The notes beneath the pieces were generated by a model, which worked only from the letters and a program-made list of their open reading frames with translations, ran no database searches and was not told where the DNA came from. Shown one piece after another: positions 8,915 through 16,636 of a stretch of 64,000 bases of DNA. Positions within the stretch are counted from its first letter, which is position 1. The number at the start of each line of letters is the position of its first letter. The position numbers and the translations under genes are program-made. The DNA is from Micromonospora fulviviridis (GTDB lineage: Bacteria; Actinomycetota; Actinomycetes; Mycobacteriales; Micromonosporaceae): the NCBI RefSeq assembly GCF_014648395.1, contig NZ_BMRA01000005.1, positions 423,215 to 487,214 of the forward strand, written 5' to 3'.

Positions 8915-9997
8915 TCAGGAACCGGCGAGCGGGTCGCCGGGGTTCCGCTCGGGCTCGCGCGGATCGCCCTCGCCGCTGCGGGAGGCCAGCAGCCGCCGGT
9001 ACGAGGCCAGCCGGCGCGGGTCGGCCTTGCCGGCGGCCACCCAGGCGTCCAGCGCGCAGTCCGCCTCCTCGGCGGTGTGCTGGCAGTTGGCCGGGCAGTC
9101 GACCGTCGCCTCCACGAGGTCGGGGAAGCCGTGCAGCAGGCTCTCCCCGGAGACGTGCGCCAGCCCGAAGCTGCGTACCCCCGGGGTGTCGATGATCCAG
9201 CCGGGGTCGCTGTCGGCCTCGGGGAGTGGGGGCAGCCGGAGCGCCACGGCGCTGGTCGAGGTGTGCCGGCCCCGGCCGATCGCGCTGACCGTGCCGACCG
9301 CCCGGTCGGCCGCCGGGACGAGGCGGTTGACCAGCGTCGACTTGCCCACCCCGGAGTGCCCCACCAGGACCGAGATCCGCCCAGCGAGCAGCGCGCGCAG
9401 CGCGGCCAGGTCGGAGTCCGGCCGGATCAGCACGTACGGCAGCTCCAGCTCGGTGTAGTAGCCGATCACCGCCTCGGGGCCGGCCAGGTCGGCCTTGGTC
9501 AGGCAGAGCAGCGGCTCGATGTCGGCGTCGTACGCGGCCACCAGGCAGCGGTCGATGAACCCGGTGCGCGGCGGCGGGTCGGCCAGCGCGCTGACGATCA
9601 CGAGCTGGTCGGCGTTCGCGACGACCACCCGTTCCAGCCGCCCCTCGGCCGTGGTGGCGTCGTCCTCGGCGGTGCGCCGCAGCACCGAGCGGCGCTCGGC
9701 GATCCGGACGATCCGGGCCAGCGCGCCGGGTGCGCCGGAGGTGTCGCCGACCAGGCCCACCCGGTCGCCCACCACCACCGACTTGCGGCCCAGCTCGCGC
9801 GCCCGCATGGCGGTGACGGTCGGGTCGTCCGGCCCGGCGTCGGGGAACACGCAGGTGTAGCGCCCCCGGTCGACGGCGACCACGAACCCGTCGACGGCGT
9901 CCTCGTGGCGGGGCCGGGTGCGCGTACGTGGGCGCGACGACTTGCCGGGTCGGACCCGTACGTCGTCCTCGTCGTACTCCCGCCGCCTGGTCGCCAG
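8915..9997 (-). CDS. rsgA: Ribosome small subunit-dependent GTPase A, apparently with a CTG start
   Basis: Circularly permuted GTPase that helps late 30S subunit maturation. After an OB-fold (VVVGDRVGLVGD) the GTPase motifs come in permuted order: LTKADL (G4), GHSGVGKSTLVNRL (G1), then DTPGVRSFG (G3). A zinc-binding knuckle CPANCQHTAEEADC follows. The first ATG/GTG/TTG in frame after the upstream aroA stop is a GTG at 9883, which would cut away a conserved 38-residue basic N-terminus (YDEDDVRVRPGKSSRPRTR...). That segment is typical of actinobacterial RsgA and is open back to a CTG at 9995-9997, which has GGGGGGA a few bases upstream. I therefore place the start at CTG, giving 360 residues. 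With the GTG the protein would have 322. Confidence 0.82.
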   Translation of the reverse strand: MATRRREYDEDDVRVRPGKSSRPRTRTRPRHEDAVDGFVVAVDRGRYTCVFPDAGPDDPTVTAMRARELGRKSVVVGDRVGLVGDTSGAPGALARIVRIAERRSVLRRTAEDDATTAEGRLERVVVANADQLVIVSALADPPPRTGFIDRCLVAAYDADIEPLLCLTKADLAGPEAVIGYYTELELPYVLIRPDSDLAALRALLAGRISVLVGHSGVGKSTLVNRLVPAADRAVGTVSAIGRGRHTSTSAVALRLPPLPEADSDPGWIIDTPGVRSFGLAHVSGESLLHGFPDLVEATVDCPANCQHTAEEADCALDAWVAAGKADPRRLASYRRLLASRSGEGDPREPERNPGDPLAGS

Positions 9998-10012
9998 GAC
10001 GTCCCCCCGTCG

Positions 10013-11320
10013 TCAGCTCTTGCCGGTCACCATCCCCGACCATAGTGCCGGGAACTCCGGCATGGTCTTCGAGGTGCACGACACGTCGTCGACCTCGATG
10101 CCGGGCACGGCCAGCCCGGCCACCGCCGCGGCGTGCGCCATCCGGTGGTCGTCGTACGTCCGGAACGTCCCGCCGCGCAGCGGGCGGGGCCGGATCTCCA
10201 GCCCGTCGGCGGTCTCGGTGAGGTCCGCGCCCAGCGCGGCGAACTCCTTCGCCAGCGCGGCGACCCGGTCGGTCTCGTGCCCGCGGATGTGCCCGACGCC
10301 GGTCAGCCGGGACGGGGAGTCGGCGAGCATGGCCAGCGCGGTCAGCACCGGGGTCAGCTCGCCGACGTCGGAGAGGTCGGCGTCCAGCCCGCGGACGGTC
10401 CCGGTGCCCCGCACGGTCAGCCCGGCGGTGCCCAACGTCACCTCGCCACCCATGCGGTGCAGCAGCCCGCGCAGCTGCTCGACCGGCTGGAGGCTGCTGC
10501 GCGGCCAGCCCTGGAGGGTGACCTCACCGCCGGTGACCAGGGCGGCGGCGAAGAACGGCGCCGCGCCGGAGAGGTCCGGCTCGATCTCCCAGCCGCGCCC
10601 GGTCAGCGGGCCGGGCTCGACCGTCCAGACGTCGGGGGTGGTGTCGTCGACCGCGGCCCCGGCGGCGCGCAGCATCTGCACGGTCATCCGCAGGTGCGGC
10701 GCGGACGGCACGGGCGGCCCCTCGTGCCGGACCACCACGCCCCGGTCGAAGCGGGGCCCGGCCAGCAGCAGCCCGGAGACGAGCTGGCTGGAGGCGGACG
10801 CGTCGATGACCACCTCGCCGCCGGTGACCCGGCCGGCGCCGAGGACGACCAGCGGGAGGCTGCCGGCCGGCGGGGCGTCGATGCGGACGCCGAGGGAGCG
10901 CAGCGCGCCGATCAGCGGGCCGAGCGGGCGGGTCCGGGCGTGCGGGTCGCCGTCGAAGGTGACCCGGCCCTCGGCCAGGCCGGCCACCGGCGGCAGGAAC
11001 CGCATCACCGTGCCGGCCAGGCCGACGTCGACGTGCGCGGGGCCGACCAGCGGATGCGGCCGGACCAGCCAGCGGTCGTCGTCGGAGACCGACATGTGCG
11101 CGCCCAGCTGCCGCAGGCCGCCGGCCATCAACTCGGTGTCCCGGGCCCGCAGCGGCCGGTCGAGCGTCGACGGGCCGCTGGCCAGCGCGCCGAGCACCAG
11201 GGCCCGGGCGGTCATCGACTTGGAGCCGGGCAGGCGCAGCGTCGCGGCGACCGGGTCGCTCGCGGTCGGCGCGGTCCACGGCTGCGGCGGCCGGGTCGCG
11301 GTCAGATTCCCCACGCTCAC
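10013..11320 (-). CDS. aroA: 3-phosphoshikimate 1-carboxyvinyltransferase (EPSP synthase)
   Basis: Transfers enolpyruvyl from PEP to shikimate 3-phosphate in chorismate synthesis; about 435 residues, the usual length. Signature features are LPGSKSMTARALVLGALA (N-terminal S3P/PEP-binding), VGLAGTVMRFLPPVAGL, DASASSQLVSGLLLAG, RTYDDHRMAHAAAVAGL and the C-terminal VDDVSCTSKTMPEFP. The TVMRF variant of the usual NAGTAMR motif is typical of high-GC actinobacteria. The GTG at 11320 is chosen because GTGGAG lies ten bases upstream; another GTG two codons later is possible. The stop is 15 bases before the proposed rsgA CTG, so the two genes probably share a transcript. Confidence 0.93.
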   Translation of the reverse strand: MSVGNLTATRPPQPWTAPTASDPVAATLRLPGSKSMTARALVLGALASGPSTLDRPLRARDTELMAGGLRQLGAHMSVSDDDRWLVRPHPLVGPAHVDVGLAGTVMRFLPPVAGLAEGRVTFDGDPHARTRPLGPLIGALRSLGVRIDAPPAGSLPLVVLGAGRVTGGEVVIDASASSQLVSGLLLAGPRFDRGVVVRHEGPPVPSAPHLRMTVQMLRAAGAAVDDTTPDVWTVEPGPLTGRGWEIEPDLSGAAPFFAAALVTGGEVTLQGWPRSSLQPVEQLRGLLHRMGGEVTLGTAGLTVRGTGTVRGLDADLSDVGELTPVLTALAMLADSPSRLTGVGHIRGHETDRVAALAKEFAALGADLTETADGLEIRPRPLRGGTFRTYDDHRMAHAAAVAGLAVPGIEVDDVSCTSKTMPEFPALWSGMVTGKS

Positions 11321-11416
11321 ATTCTGCCAACTCCACGGGCCGGTGGAACCGCGCGTCTCGCCTGCTCCCGGTTGGCGGGACAGCCGGAACGCCGGCGGCG
11401 GGTTAGCGTTGGCGCC

Positions 11417-12124
11417 ATGTGCGGGAGGTACGCGACGACCCGGAGCGCGGGTGACCTGAGCGCGCTGTTCGAGTCGTCCGACTCCACCGGCGGGGTCGGG
11501 CCGGACTACAACGTCGCCCCGACCGATCCCGTGCCGCTGGTCCGGCTGGCCCCGGAGGGGCACCGGCTGCTCTCGGTCGGCCGCTGGGGGCTGGTCCCGC
11601 ACTGGTCGCGCACCGCCGCGGGCGCCGCCCGCATGATCAACGCGCGGGCGGAGACGGTCGCCACCAGCCGGGCGTACGCCCCGTCGTTCGCCCGCCGGCG
11701 CTGCCTGGTCCCGGCCGACGGCTGGTACGAGTGGGTCCGGCAGGCCGACGGCCGGCGCCAGCCCTACTTCATGACCCCCCGCGACGGTTCGGTGCTGGCC
11801 TTCGCCGGCATCTGGTCGGCCTGGGAGGCCGCCGGCGAGGCCCGGCTCACCTTCAGCGTGCTCACCACGGCGGCGGTCGGCGAACTGGCCGAGGTGCACG
11901 ACCGGATGCCGCTGCTGCTGCCCCGGGAGCGCTGGGCGTCCTGGCTCGGCCCGACCGCCGAGCCCGCCGCGCTGCTCGTGCCGCCCGCCCCGGACTGGCT
12001 CGCCGGGCTGGAGATCCGGCCGGTCTCGCCGGCGGTCGGCGACGTCCGCAACGACGGCCCGGAGCTGACCGCCCGGGTCCCGCTGGCGCGTGCGGAGGCC
12101 GACACGGAAATGACGCTGTTCTGA
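11417..12124 (+). CDS. SOS response-associated (SRAP/HMCES/YedK) protein
   Basis: DNA abasic-site shield of 235 residues. After Met removal, Cys2 becomes the N-terminal nucleophile that forms a thiazolidine crosslink to abasic sites in single-stranded DNA. The start MCGRYA fixes the ATG, since Cys2 is catalytic. Other SRAP landmarks are YNVAPTDPVPLV, WGLVPHWSR, MINARAETV, CLVPADGWYEW and VHDRMPLLL (active-site His). It is divergent from aroA, with under 100 bases between. An 8-bp hairpin follows the stop. Confidence 0.93.
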   Translation: MCGRYATTRSAGDLSALFESSDSTGGVGPDYNVAPTDPVPLVRLAPEGHRLLSVGRWGLVPHWSRTAAGAARMINARAETVATSRAYAPSFARRRCLVPADGWYEWVRQADGRRQPYFMTPRDGSVLAFAGIWSAWEAAGEARLTFSVLTTAAVGELAEVHDRMPLLLPRERWASWLGPTAEPAALLVPPAPDWLAGLEIRPVSPAVGDVRNDGPELTARVPLARAEADTEMTLF

Positions 12125-12130
12125 TCACGC

Positions 12131-12152
12131 TCAGCACATTGTCGTGTGCTGA
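12131..12152 (+). terminator. Short stem-loop after the SRAP gene
   Basis: A perfect 8-bp inverted repeat (TCAGCACA / TGTGCTGA) with a 6-base loop starts six bases after the SRAP stop and is followed by TTTG. It is a plausible but short intrinsic terminator. Confidence 0.4.
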
Positions 12153-12335
12153 TTTGCCGGGGTTGCGCCTGAAACGTCGCCCGGCCGTTTAGCCATGTTT
12201 ACCGAAGACCCTTGTCCCCGCCTACGCGAGTGCGATAGAACACAGCGCCGGTGTTGGGCGTCTGTTCGCACGGGGCGGATGACACCCATCGATCTTCCAT
12301 GATCATTTGCCGGTCCCACGGGGGAGGTGGGTGTA

Positions 12336-12728
12336 TTGACACGGGCACGTATGCCCCGCCCGCACGAGGTGGCCGCCGCGCGGCGAGATCCGCGACTGCT
12401 GCGGGCCCTGCGCGAGCGGCGCCAGGACGAGGCGTGGCGGACCAGAGGAACCTGCCAGAGCGTGGATCCGGAGACGTTCTTTCCGGCACCCAACGAACCG
12501 GCCGACGCGGCCGTGGCGCTCTGCCGAAGCTGCGACGTCCAGGGGTCCTGCCTCGCCTGGGCCCTGGAGGTGGGCGACTGCCACGGCGTCTGGGGCGGCA
12601 CCACGCCCCGCGAGCGGCGGGCCATGCTCGTCGCCTGGCGCAGCGAGGTGCAACCGGACCCGGACGCGGTCGACGAGGCCGGCCCGCCGGTCCGTGACCG
12701 CCTGCTCACCCTGGTGCCGTCGGGCTGA
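12336..12728 (+). CDS. WhiB-family Fe-S transcription regulator
   Basis: Wbl protein of about 130 residues. Four Cys ligands for a [4Fe-4S] cluster lie in GTCQSVD, LCRSCDVQGSC (CxxCx5C) and EVGDC is nearby; the family turn GVWGGTTPRERR follows. The N-terminal extension (RARMPRPHEVAAARR) and a C-terminal acidic tail distinguish it from WhiB1. There is no AT-hook, so it is not WhiB7-like. The TTG start at 12336 has an ideal GGGGGAGG eight bases upstream; a GTG at 12327 would overlap that ribosome site, and an ATG at 12351 is a further option. The subfamily is not assigned. Confidence 0.85.
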   Translation: MTRARMPRPHEVAAARRDPRLLRALRERRQDEAWRTRGTCQSVDPETFFPAPNEPADAAVALCRSCDVQGSCLAWALEVGDCHGVWGGTTPRERRAMLVAWRSEVQPDPDAVDEAGPPVRDRLLTLVPSG

Positions 12729-12738
12729 TATTCGTTCC

Positions 12739-12780
12739 GCCGTCGCCCGCGTCCCCGCCATCGGGCACGCGGGCGACGGC
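12739..12780 (+). terminator. Strong stem-loop terminator after the WhiB gene
   Basis: A perfect 14-bp inverted repeat (GCCGTCGCCCGCGT and its complement) with a 14-base loop lies eleven bases after the WhiB stop and before the hydrolase gene. No long T-run follows, as is usual in high-GC actinobacteria. Confidence 0.75.
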
Positions 12781-12831
12781 ATTTCTCCACCTGACGGCCG
12801 GCGCGGCACCGCCCGCACGCAGAATGGGCCG

Positions 12832-13449
12832 GTGCGGCACAGCGACGAGATCGGAACACCCCGCGGACCGGCCCGCGTCCACACCGACCTGCCGGCGGCC
12901 GGCGGGGCCACCGTGCTGGTGCTCGGCCACGGGGCGGGCGGCGACGTGGACGCCCCGGACCTCGTGGCGGTCCGGGACGAGCTGGTCGGCGCCGGGGCGG
13001 GCGTGATCCGGGTGACCCAGCCGTACCGGGTGGCCGGCCGGCGCGCCCCCGCCCCGGCGGGGCACCTCGACGAGGCGTGGACGGCGGTGCTGGCCGAACT
13101 CCGGTCCCGCCACCCCGAGGCGGCCCGCTGGCTGGTCGGTGGCCGGTCCAGCGGCGCCCGGGTCGCCTGCCGCACCGCGCACACCGTCGGCGCGGCCGGG
13201 ATCGTCGCACTGGCCTTCCCGCTGCACCCGCCGGGCCGCCCGGAACGGTCGCGGGCCGAGGAGCTGCGTACCGGCCTGCCCACGCTGGTGGTCAACGGTG
13301 ACCGGGACCCGTTCGGGGTGCCCGAGCCCGGCCCCGGCGTCGAGGTGGTGACCCGGCCGGGGGAGCGGCACGACCTCCGCGGCGACCCGGCGGGCACGGC
13401 CGCCGTCGTCCGCGACTGGCTGCGTGGCCGCGGCTGGCTCCCGACCTGA
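12832..13449 (+). CDS. Alpha/beta hydrolase of KANL3/Tex30-like or dienelactone-hydrolase type
   Basis: Small cytoplasmic hydrolase of 205 residues with a compact alpha/beta core and almost no cap. Motifs are VLVLGHGAGGDVDAPD (oxyanion region), GGRSSGARVACR (nucleophile elbow GxSxG), LVVNGDRDPFG (acid) and GERHDLRGD (His). Substrate is unknown. The GTG at 12832 is chosen over upstream in-frame codons because the earlier residues look non-coding and contain the terminator of the previous gene. Confidence 0.78.
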   Translation: MRHSDEIGTPRGPARVHTDLPAAGGATVLVLGHGAGGDVDAPDLVAVRDELVGAGAGVIRVTQPYRVAGRRAPAPAGHLDEAWTAVLAELRSRHPEAARWLVGGRSSGARVACRTAHTVGAAGIVALAFPLHPPGRPERSRAEELRTGLPTLVVNGDRDPFGVPEPGPGVEVVTRPGERHDLRGDPAGTAAVVRDWLRGRGWLPT

Positions 13450-13568
13450 CCTCGGTGGATGCGACACGCGGCGGCGCGGGGTCGGCGTGACCGTCGGTGG
13501 CGGAGGGTCGTTGCTACGGATGGTGTCGGGCGTCCGGTTCGGGCGTCCGGGGCCACCCTCCCAGGCCC

Positions 13569-13612
13569 TTCCTGGTCCCAGCGTCGGTCGCGGCCGAGGC
13601 CGGGACCAGGAA
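13569..13612. terminator. Inverted repeat in the hydrolase-sigR gap
   Basis: A perfect 11-bp inverted repeat (TTCCTGGTCCC / GGGACCAGGAA) with a 22-base, GC-rich loop lies just upstream of the proposed SigR-type promoter. It could end transcription from the hydrolase gene and insulate sigR. The rest of the 13450-13627 gap shows nothing recognisable. Confidence 0.45.
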
Positions 13613-13627
13613 CGGGTGGGCGGTGAC

Positions 13628-13654
13628 GGAATGTCCCGCCCTACGGCGCGCGTT
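13628..13654 (+). promoter_or_regulatory. SigR/SigH-type promoter (GGAAT-N18-CGTT)
   Basis: GGAAT at 13628-13632 and CGTT at 13651-13654 are separated by exactly 18 bases, matching the consensus of thiol-stress SigR (Streptomyces) and SigH (Mycobacterium) promoters. It lies about 40 bases before the long-form GTG start at 13695 and would give thiol-oxidation-induced autoregulation of sigR-rsrA. Confidence 0.7.
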
Positions 13655-13886
13655 ACTACCTTCGGATGACATTTCCAGCCGAGGGGGGTGGCCGGTGCCG
13701 ACCGAGACACGGAGCCGGGAGCGGGACGAACGGGACGCGCGGCAGCTGAGGCAGCTGCTCGACGCGCCGGAGTGGCCCGCGGGGGCGACGGCCGTGAGCA
13801 CCGGCACACAGTCCGGAAGTGAATCTGCCGACAGGTGGGTACGCGTATCCTCGGCGAGAAAGCATCCGACGCGAGGGGACGTGCGG

Positions 13887-14501
13887 TTGACGACCGAGAA
13901 GACGGACGAGCGCAGGGCCCGCTTCGAGCGGGACGCGATGCCCTTCGTCGATCAGCTCTACGCTGCCGGGCTGCGGATGACGCGCAACCCGGCGGATGCC
14001 GAGGACCTGGTCCAGGAGACGTACCTGAAGGCGTACGCCGCCTTCCACCAGTTCGAGCAGGGCACCAACCTGAAGGCCTGGTTGTACCGGATCCTGACGA
14101 ACACCTACATCAACTCCTACCGGAAGCGGCAGCGCCAGCCGGTGCAGGCGCCCACGGACGAGATCACCGACTGGCAGCTCGCCGAGGCTGAGTCGCACAC
14201 GTCCAGCGGGCTGCGCTCGGCCGAGACCGAGGCGCTGGACCGGCTGCCGGACAGCGATGTCAAGGAGGCCCTCCAGCAGTTGCCGGAGGAGTTCCGCCTG
14301 GCCGTCTACCTGACCGATGTCGAGGGCTTCTCCTACAAGGAGGTCGCCGACATCATGGGCACGCCGATCGGCACCGTGATGTCCCGGCTGCACCGCGGCC
14401 GTCGTAATCTGCGGAAGCTGCTCGAGCAGTACGCGGCGGAGCGGGGTTTCAGCGCCGCGCCGTCGAAGGGTTCGACCGCCGCCGCCGGCCGGGAGGTGTG
14501 A
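13887..14501 (+). CDS. sigR: RNA polymerase ECF sigma factor SigR/SigH (thiol-oxidative stress)
   Basis: ECF sigma factor controlling the disulfide-stress response, held inactive by the next gene's product. Region 2 shows [37 protein letters not shown] and [27 protein letters not shown]. Region 4 shows [40 protein letters not shown] and [12 protein letters not shown]. The TTG at 13887 has GAGGGGA eight bases upstream and gives the usual opening [17 protein letters not shown], 204 residues. The frame stays open back to a GTG at 13695 with its own GAGGGGGG ribosome site, which would add 64 residues. That resembles the longer SigR' made in Streptomyces from an inducible upstream promoter. The stop overlaps nothing but lies two bases before the rsrA start. 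Confidence 0.93.
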   Translation: MTTEKTDERRARFERDAMPFVDQLYAAGLRMTRNPADAEDLVQETYLKAYAAFHQFEQGTNLKAWLYRILTNTYINSYRKRQRQPVQAPTDEITDWQLAEAESHTSSGLRSAETEALDRLPDSDVKEALQQLPEEFRLAVYLTDVEGFSYKEVADIMGTPIGTVMSRLHRGRRNLRKLLEQYAAERGFSAAPSKGSTAAAGREV

Positions 14502-14503
14502 CC

Positions 14504-14791
14504 GTGAGCTGTGGAGAGCCGCACGAGACGGACTGCCGCGAGGTGCTGGCGGAGGTCTACCTCTACCTGGATCTGGAATGCGGCGAGGAGCGGCGCGTCC
14601 TGATCCGCACCCACCTCGAGGAGTGTGGGCCCTGCCTGCGCGAGTACGGCATCGAGCAGGAGGTGAAGGCGCTGGTTGCCCGCTGCTGCGGCAACGAGAC
14701 CGCGCCCGAGAAGCTGCGTGAGCGGCTGCGCCTGCGCCTGGCCGAGCTGGTGGTCTTCGAGACCACCGAGTCCCGCGAGCTGGCCGACTGA
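14504..14791 (+). CDS. rsrA: Zinc-dependent redox-sensing anti-sigma factor RsrA
   Basis: Binds SigR when reduced and releases it when a disulfide forms. With the GTG at 14504, the zinc ligands fall at C11, H37, C41 and C44 (HLEECGPC), exactly the numbering known for Streptomyces RsrA. That fixes the start over a GTG at 14498, which sits one base from the GGGAGG ribosome site. The protein has 95 residues, and further Cys are at 3, 26 and near 66-67. It is in an operon with sigR and is followed by a strong hairpin. Confidence 0.95.
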   Translation: MSCGEPHETDCREVLAEVYLYLDLECGEERRVLIRTHLEECGPCLREYGIEQEVKALVARCCGNETAPEKLRERLRLRLAELVVFETTESRELAD

Positions 14792-14813
14792 CGGCAGCGG
14801 GAACGAGCTGAAG

Positions 14814-14855
14814 ACACCGGTGGCCCGGGTCCTCGTGGACCCGGGCCACCGGTGT
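14814..14855. terminator. Strong bidirectional terminator between rsrA and bL37
   Basis: A perfect 19-bp stem (ACACCGGTGGCCCGGGTCC and complement) with a 4-base TCGT loop lies 22 bases after the rsrA stop. The minus-strand bL37 gene ends 39 bases further on, so it can serve both transcripts. Confidence 0.85.
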
Positions 14856-14893
14856 GTCCGGCCCTGAAGGGCCGGCGCCTCGCTGATCCGAAA

Positions 14894-14968
14894 TCAGGAG
14901 TTGGGGCGCTTGCCGTGGTTGGCGCCGCTCTTCTTCCGGGCCTTCTTCTTGCGGGCCTTCTTCGCCAT
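14894..14968 (-). CDS. 50S ribosomal protein bL37 (24 residues)
   Basis: Tiny basic protein: N-terminus MAKKARKKKARKKSG and C-terminus ANHGKRPNS. The lysine/arginine-rich body with the NHGKRPN ending matches the 24-residue actinobacterial large-subunit protein bL37 found in mycobacterial ribosome structures. A perfect AGGAGG lies six bases before the ATG, as expected for a highly expressed ribosomal gene. It is routinely missed because of its length. The assignment rests on remembered family features, not a search. Confidence 0.8.
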   Translation of the reverse strand: MAKKARKKKARKKSGANHGKRPNS

Positions 14969-15195
14969 GCTCTGCCTCCTTGTGCTGGTCACGGTCCGGC
15001 CGCGGGCGAGCGCGGCGGAGGTCGCGTACGGTTCCCGGGCGCCGGGAACCGACGGCGCTGATGCTAGTGCCGACCGGGGTGCCCGGGGACCGGTGGGGGC
15101 GGAACCGGCGTGCCGGGCGCGCTGTGCCCGGACGTGAGCGGCGTCATGATTGGATACCGTTCGCAGGAACACCGGTGGAGAGGGAGGGCCCGAAG

Positions 15196-15411
15196 ATGGC
15201 CGAGGAGATCCGCGCCGAGATGGTGGCGAACGTCTGGAAGGTCGTCGCGTCGGCCGGGGACACCGTGTCCGAGGGCGACACGCTGGTGATCCTGGAGTCG
15301 ATGAAGATGGAGATCCCGGTGATCGCCGAGTCCGACGGTGTGGTGCAGCAGATCGCGGTCAACGAGGGCGACGTCGTGCAGGACGGTGACCTGATCGCGG
15401 TGATCGGTTGA
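15196..15411 (+). CDS. Biotin/lipoyl carrier domain protein
   Basis: A free-standing biotinyl carrier domain of 71 residues. The biotinylation motif is ESMKMEIPV with Lys near residue 37, framed by the two half-barrel glycine turns GDTVSEGDTLV and GDVVQDGDLIAVIG. It probably serves an acyl-CoA carboxylase encoded elsewhere; no carboxylase subunit is adjacent. The ATG follows GGGAGGG. The stop overlaps the start of the next gene by four bases, so the two are coupled. Confidence 0.88.
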   Translation: MAEEIRAEMVANVWKVVASAGDTVSEGDTLVILESMKMEIPVIAESDGVVQQIAVNEGDVVQDGDLIAVIG

Positions 15412-15920
15412 GCGGGCTGCTGGTCCGCCGCGCCGAGCCGGCGGACTTCCCGGCGGTGGCCCGCCTGACGGTCGCCGCGTACGAGGCCGACGGGCAGCTC
15501 AAGGGCGAGACCGGCTACGCCCCGGTGCTCGCCGACGTGGCCAGCCGGGCGGAGACCGGCGAGGTGCTGGTCGCCGCCGACGAGGTCACCGGCGAGGTGG
15601 TGGGCGCCGTGACGTTCGTGCTGCCCGGCACCCCGTACGCCGAACTCGCCGGCCCGGGCGAGGCCGAGTTCCGCATGCTCGCCGTCGACCCCGCCGCTCA
15701 GGGCCGGGGCGCCGGGGCGGCCCTGGTCGGGGCCTGCGTGGCCCGTGCCACCGAGCTGGGCTGCTCGGCCGTGGTGATCTGCGTACGCAGCGGGCTGGCC
15801 CCCGTGGCGCGGCGGCTCTACGCGCGGCTGGGCTTCGTGCGGGCGCCGGAGAAGGACTGGACCCCGGTGCCCGGCGTCGAGCTGCTGGGCCTGCGCCTGG
15901 ACCTGACGCCACCCGCCTGA
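15408..15920 (+). CDS. GNAT-family N-acetyltransferase
   Basis: Acetyl-CoA-dependent acetyltransferase of 170 residues. The acetyl-CoA loop is the motif-A segment FRMLAVDPAAQGRGAGAALV (Q/RxxGxG/A), followed by the C-terminal YARLGFVRAPEKDW. The substrate is unknown. The start overlaps the biotin-carrier stop. Confidence 0.85.
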   Translation: MSGLLVRRAEPADFPAVARLTVAAYEADGQLKGETGYAPVLADVASRAETGEVLVAADEVTGEVVGAVTFVLPGTPYAELAGPGEAEFRMLAVDPAAQGRGAGAALVGACVARATELGCSAVVICVRSGLAPVARRLYARLGFVRAPEKDWTPVPGVELLGLRLDLTPPA

Positions 15921-15953
15921 CCCCGCCGGCCCGCCACTGGCCGCCGACCCGGG

Positions 15954-16523
15954 TCAGGATTCGTCGGTGATCTTCGCGAGCAGCTCGTCGGCCACCTCGA
16001 GGGCGATCTTCTTGCGCTCGTCGTCGGTGATGCCCGGGGTGCGGACCGCGAACCAGCTGCTGTGCACGGCGAACAGGGTCAGCACGGCGCGCAGCTGGGC
16101 GGCCGGTGTGTCGTCGCCCCGGCTCAGCTCGTGTGCCAGCCGCATCATCCGTTCGCGCATCTGCTGCCCGGCGGCGAGGCTCTTGAGCACCGTCTGGTTC
16201 TGCTCGAAGAACCGCATGACCGTCGGCAGCTCACCGGCGAACATCGCGTCCGCGTACCGCCCGATCAGCTCGCGCCGGGTCGCCAGCGTGGCGGGCTGCG
16301 TGCCGGCCCACTCGATCAGCTCGTCCATCCGGCGCAGCCGGTCGTCGACGAAGCTGCTGACGATCTCGTCCTTGCTCTTGAAGTGGTAGTAGAGGGCGGC
16401 CTTGGTCACGTTCAGCCGCTCGGCGATCTCCCGGAGCGAGGTCTTCTCGTACCCCTGCTCGGTGAAGAGCTCCAGCGCGACGGCCTGAATACGCTCCCGC
16501 GTGCCGCCTGTGCTCTCCCTCAC
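15954..16523 (-). CDS. TetR/AcrR-family repressor of the adjacent efflux pump
   Basis: Ligand-responsive repressor of about 189 residues. The N-terminal helix-turn-helix (about 5-50) has TRERIQAVALELFTEQGYEK, TSLREIAERLNVTKAALYYH and FKSKDEIVSS; the rest is the helical ligand-binding and dimer domain. It is divergent from the MFS exporter, with a large imperfect palindrome between them (16559-16610), the usual autoregulated TetR-exporter layout. The start is uncertain: GTG 16523 is chosen, GTG 16532 is possible, and a TTG at 16562 lies inside the operator. Confidence 0.85.
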   Translation of the reverse strand: MRESTGGTRERIQAVALELFTEQGYEKTSLREIAERLNVTKAALYYHFKSKDEIVSSFVDDRLRRMDELIEWAGTQPATLATRRELIGRYADAMFAGELPTVMRFFEQNQTVLKSLAAGQQMRERMMRLAHELSRGDDTPAAQLRAVLTLFAVHSSWFAVRTPGITDDERKKIALEVADELLAKITDES

Positions 16524-16558
16524 CCGTACCACCCAATTCGCTTGACGGTTCCTGGTGT

Positions 16559-16610
16559 CCAACTTACCGTCCGGCTAGTAAGGTAGCTAGCCGGACGGCA
16601 AGTAAGTTGG
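16559..16610. promoter_or_regulatory. Palindromic operator between tetR and MFS genes
   Basis: The arms CCAACTTAC..CGTCCGGCTAG and CTAGCCGGACGG..GTAAGTTGG form an extended inverted repeat; the right arm carries four extra bases (CAA plus one). Within it CTTAC and GTAAG recur as smaller inverted half sites. It lies between divergent start codons and is the likely TetR-family binding site for both promoters. Confidence 0.7.
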
Positions 16611-16636
16611 TCACAGATCTTCGGGGGAGCTTACCC

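Noticed and set aside
7175..10045. Plus-strand open frame of 956 codons across the hisN-rsgA region
   Set aside because: Composition is Gln/Arg/Gly/His-rich low complexity, opposite to well-supported hisN and rsgA. It is a shadow frame.
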